From: Sphingobium phenoxybenzoativorans
GTDB lineage: Bacteria; Pseudomonadota; Alphaproteobacteria; Sphingomonadales; Sphingomonadaceae
Assembly (NCBI RefSeq): GCF_001757355.1
Contig: NZ_MINO01000007.1
Location: 1 to 64,000 of the forward strand
Length of the DNA stretch: 64,000 bases
Reading direction: 5' to 3'
Below the pieces are notes generated by a model. The model did no database searches. It was not told the origin of the DNA and saw nothing but the letters and a program-made list of their open reading frames with translations. Below are positions 63,454-64,000 of the stretch, one piece after another. Positions within the stretch are counted from its first letter, which is position 1, and every line of letters begins with the position of its first letter. The translations under genes were made by a program, and so were the position numbers.

Positions 63454-64000
63454 TTAGGGGCGCATGATGAAGCCGCCATCGACGCAGAGAATCTGCCCCG
63501 TGATCCAGCTTGCTTCATCGGACAGCAGGAAATTGCAGGCGTCGGCCATGTCCTTGACTTCGCCCATGCGCGCCAGCGCCAGCGAAGCGACGATGCTGTC
63601 CACCAGCCCCTCGCTCGTCGATGTCCGCGTCGCTTCGGTATCGGTCGGTCCCGGAGCGATGCCGTTGACCCGGATCTTCTTGGGGCCAAGCTCCATCGCC
63701 AGATTCTGCGTGATGCCGTTCAGGGCCAGCTTTGCGATGCCATAATAGCCCGCGCGCGGCAGCCAGGCGGCGCTGGACGACTGGTTGACGATGGAGCCGC
63801 CGCCGCGCTTTTCCATATGCGGCGCAACCGCCCTGGTCACCAGCAGGCAGCCGTCCATGTTGACCGACATGAATTTCTGCCAATAGGCATAGGGCACGTC
63901 CATCAGCGAATGCATTTCCATGCCGCCATAAATGGCCGCGTTGTTCACCAGGAAATCGATGCCGCCAAATTCCGCGACGACGGCATCGGCCATCGCCTTG
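63454..64000 (-). CDS. short-chain dehydrogenase/reductase, N-terminus beyond window
   Basis: Partial: 182 codons visible and the frame is open through the right edge, so the Rossmann loop is missing. NNAAIYGGMEMHS, Ser in NQSSSAAWLPRAG, YGIAK, RVNGIAPGPTDTEA and ILCVDGGFIMRP. It is a close paralogue of the SDR at 54901-55653. An ATG at 63993 is internal, because the family start lies some 75 residues earlier. It precedes the two-domain CoA-transferase by 125 bp in the same direction and is probably the previous gene of the same operon. Confidence 0.9.
   Translation of the reverse strand, partial: KAMADAVVAEFGGIDFLVNNAAIYGGMEMHSLMDVPYAYWQKFMSVNMDGCLLVTRAVAPHMEKRGGGSIVNQSSSAAWLPRAGYYGIAKLALNGITQNLAMELGPKKIRVNGIAPGPTDTEATRTSTSEGLVDSIVASLALARMGEVKDMADACNFLLSDEASWITGQILCVDGGFIMRP

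Noticed and set aside
1-64000. tRNA or rRNA genes, CRISPR arrays, transposases, prophage genes or an origin
   Set aside because: I looked for conserved rRNA/tRNA-like stretches, regular direct repeats and transposase motifs and saw none, within the limits of reading without tools.

Overview
The window looks like a chromosomal or megaplasmid catabolic island of a sphingomonad (Alphaproteobacteria, Sphingomonadales). The evidence is a GC-rich sequence, two TonB-dependent receptors with the DIIVTAQRRE-type plug start common in sphingomonads, CYP101-like class I P450s, and many short-chain dehydrogenases and CoA-pathway enzymes packed into short operons. I see no rRNA, tRNA, CRISPR array, transposase or phage gene. 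The window holds about 62 genes: 16 short-chain dehydrogenases/reductases (SDRs), nine small NTF2/SnoaL-like proteins, three P450s with one [2Fe-2S] ferredoxin, three acyl-CoA ligases, three CoA-transferases, two thiolases plus one thiolase-fold lyase candidate with a DUF35 partner, two acyl-CoA dehydrogenases, four hydratases/isomerases, a PQQ alcohol dehydrogenase, an aldehyde dehydrogenase, two MFS transporters and three regulators.

Layout. (1) 1-3299, reverse: acyl-CoA dehydrogenase, CaiB CoA-transferase, hot-dog hydratase and a CitE-type lyase, opposite a LysR gene (3423-4352). The order resembles C5-dicarboxyl-CoA (mesaconate/itaconate-type) breakdown. (2) 4.4-16 kb: MarR, NTF2-like/SDR pair, SDR/ligase/PaaG-like operon, hydrolase/DUF35/thiolase-fold operon, HSD10-like SDR/thiolase operon. 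(3) 16-27.5 kb: ligase, P450, isochorismatase-fold protein, thiolase/CoA-transferase/ferredoxin/SDR operon, NTF2-like/SDR operon, hydratase. (4) 27.6-34 kb: a GntR/FCD regulator opposite an operon for a TcuA-like flavoprotein, SDR, MHS-type transporter and PQQ quinohemoprotein dehydrogenase. (5) 34-44 kb: aldehyde dehydrogenase operon, P450, two paralogous TonB receptors. (6) 44.4-52.4 kb, reverse: LeuCD-like hydro-lyase, crotonase, ligase, NTF2-like protein, PrpB/dimethylmalate-lyase-like protein, thioesterase and two duplicated SDRs. (7) 52.8-57.3 kb, forward: FucP/GluP-like transporter, two SDRs, NTF2-like protein, P450. (8) 57.4-64 kb, reverse: SDR, two-domain CaiB, ACAD10/11-like dehydrogenase, APH-type kinase, SDR, NTF2-like protein.

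The strongest signal that the genes do not explain is a palindrome, TTGCATGCAA. It occurs 14 times perfectly and five more times with one mismatch, always between genes and usually 20-80 bp in front of an operon. Each TonB receptor has two copies with centres 16 bp apart. One copy lies between the GntR gene and its divergent operon. The shape matches the ATTG-N4-CAAT operators of VanR-like GntR regulators. I infer that one GntR repressor controls most of the island as a single regulon.

The reading that best joins the parts is import of a hydrophobic, probably cyclic and methyl-branched compound through the TonB receptors. P450, PQQ-dehydrogenase and aldehyde-dehydrogenase oxidation would follow, then CoA activation, beta-oxidation-like and retro-aldol cleavage, and finally release of branched dicarboxylates that the LeuCD-like/lyase and CitE-type modules could split to pyruvate-, propionate- or acetyl-CoA-level products. 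The substrate itself cannot be read from the sequence.
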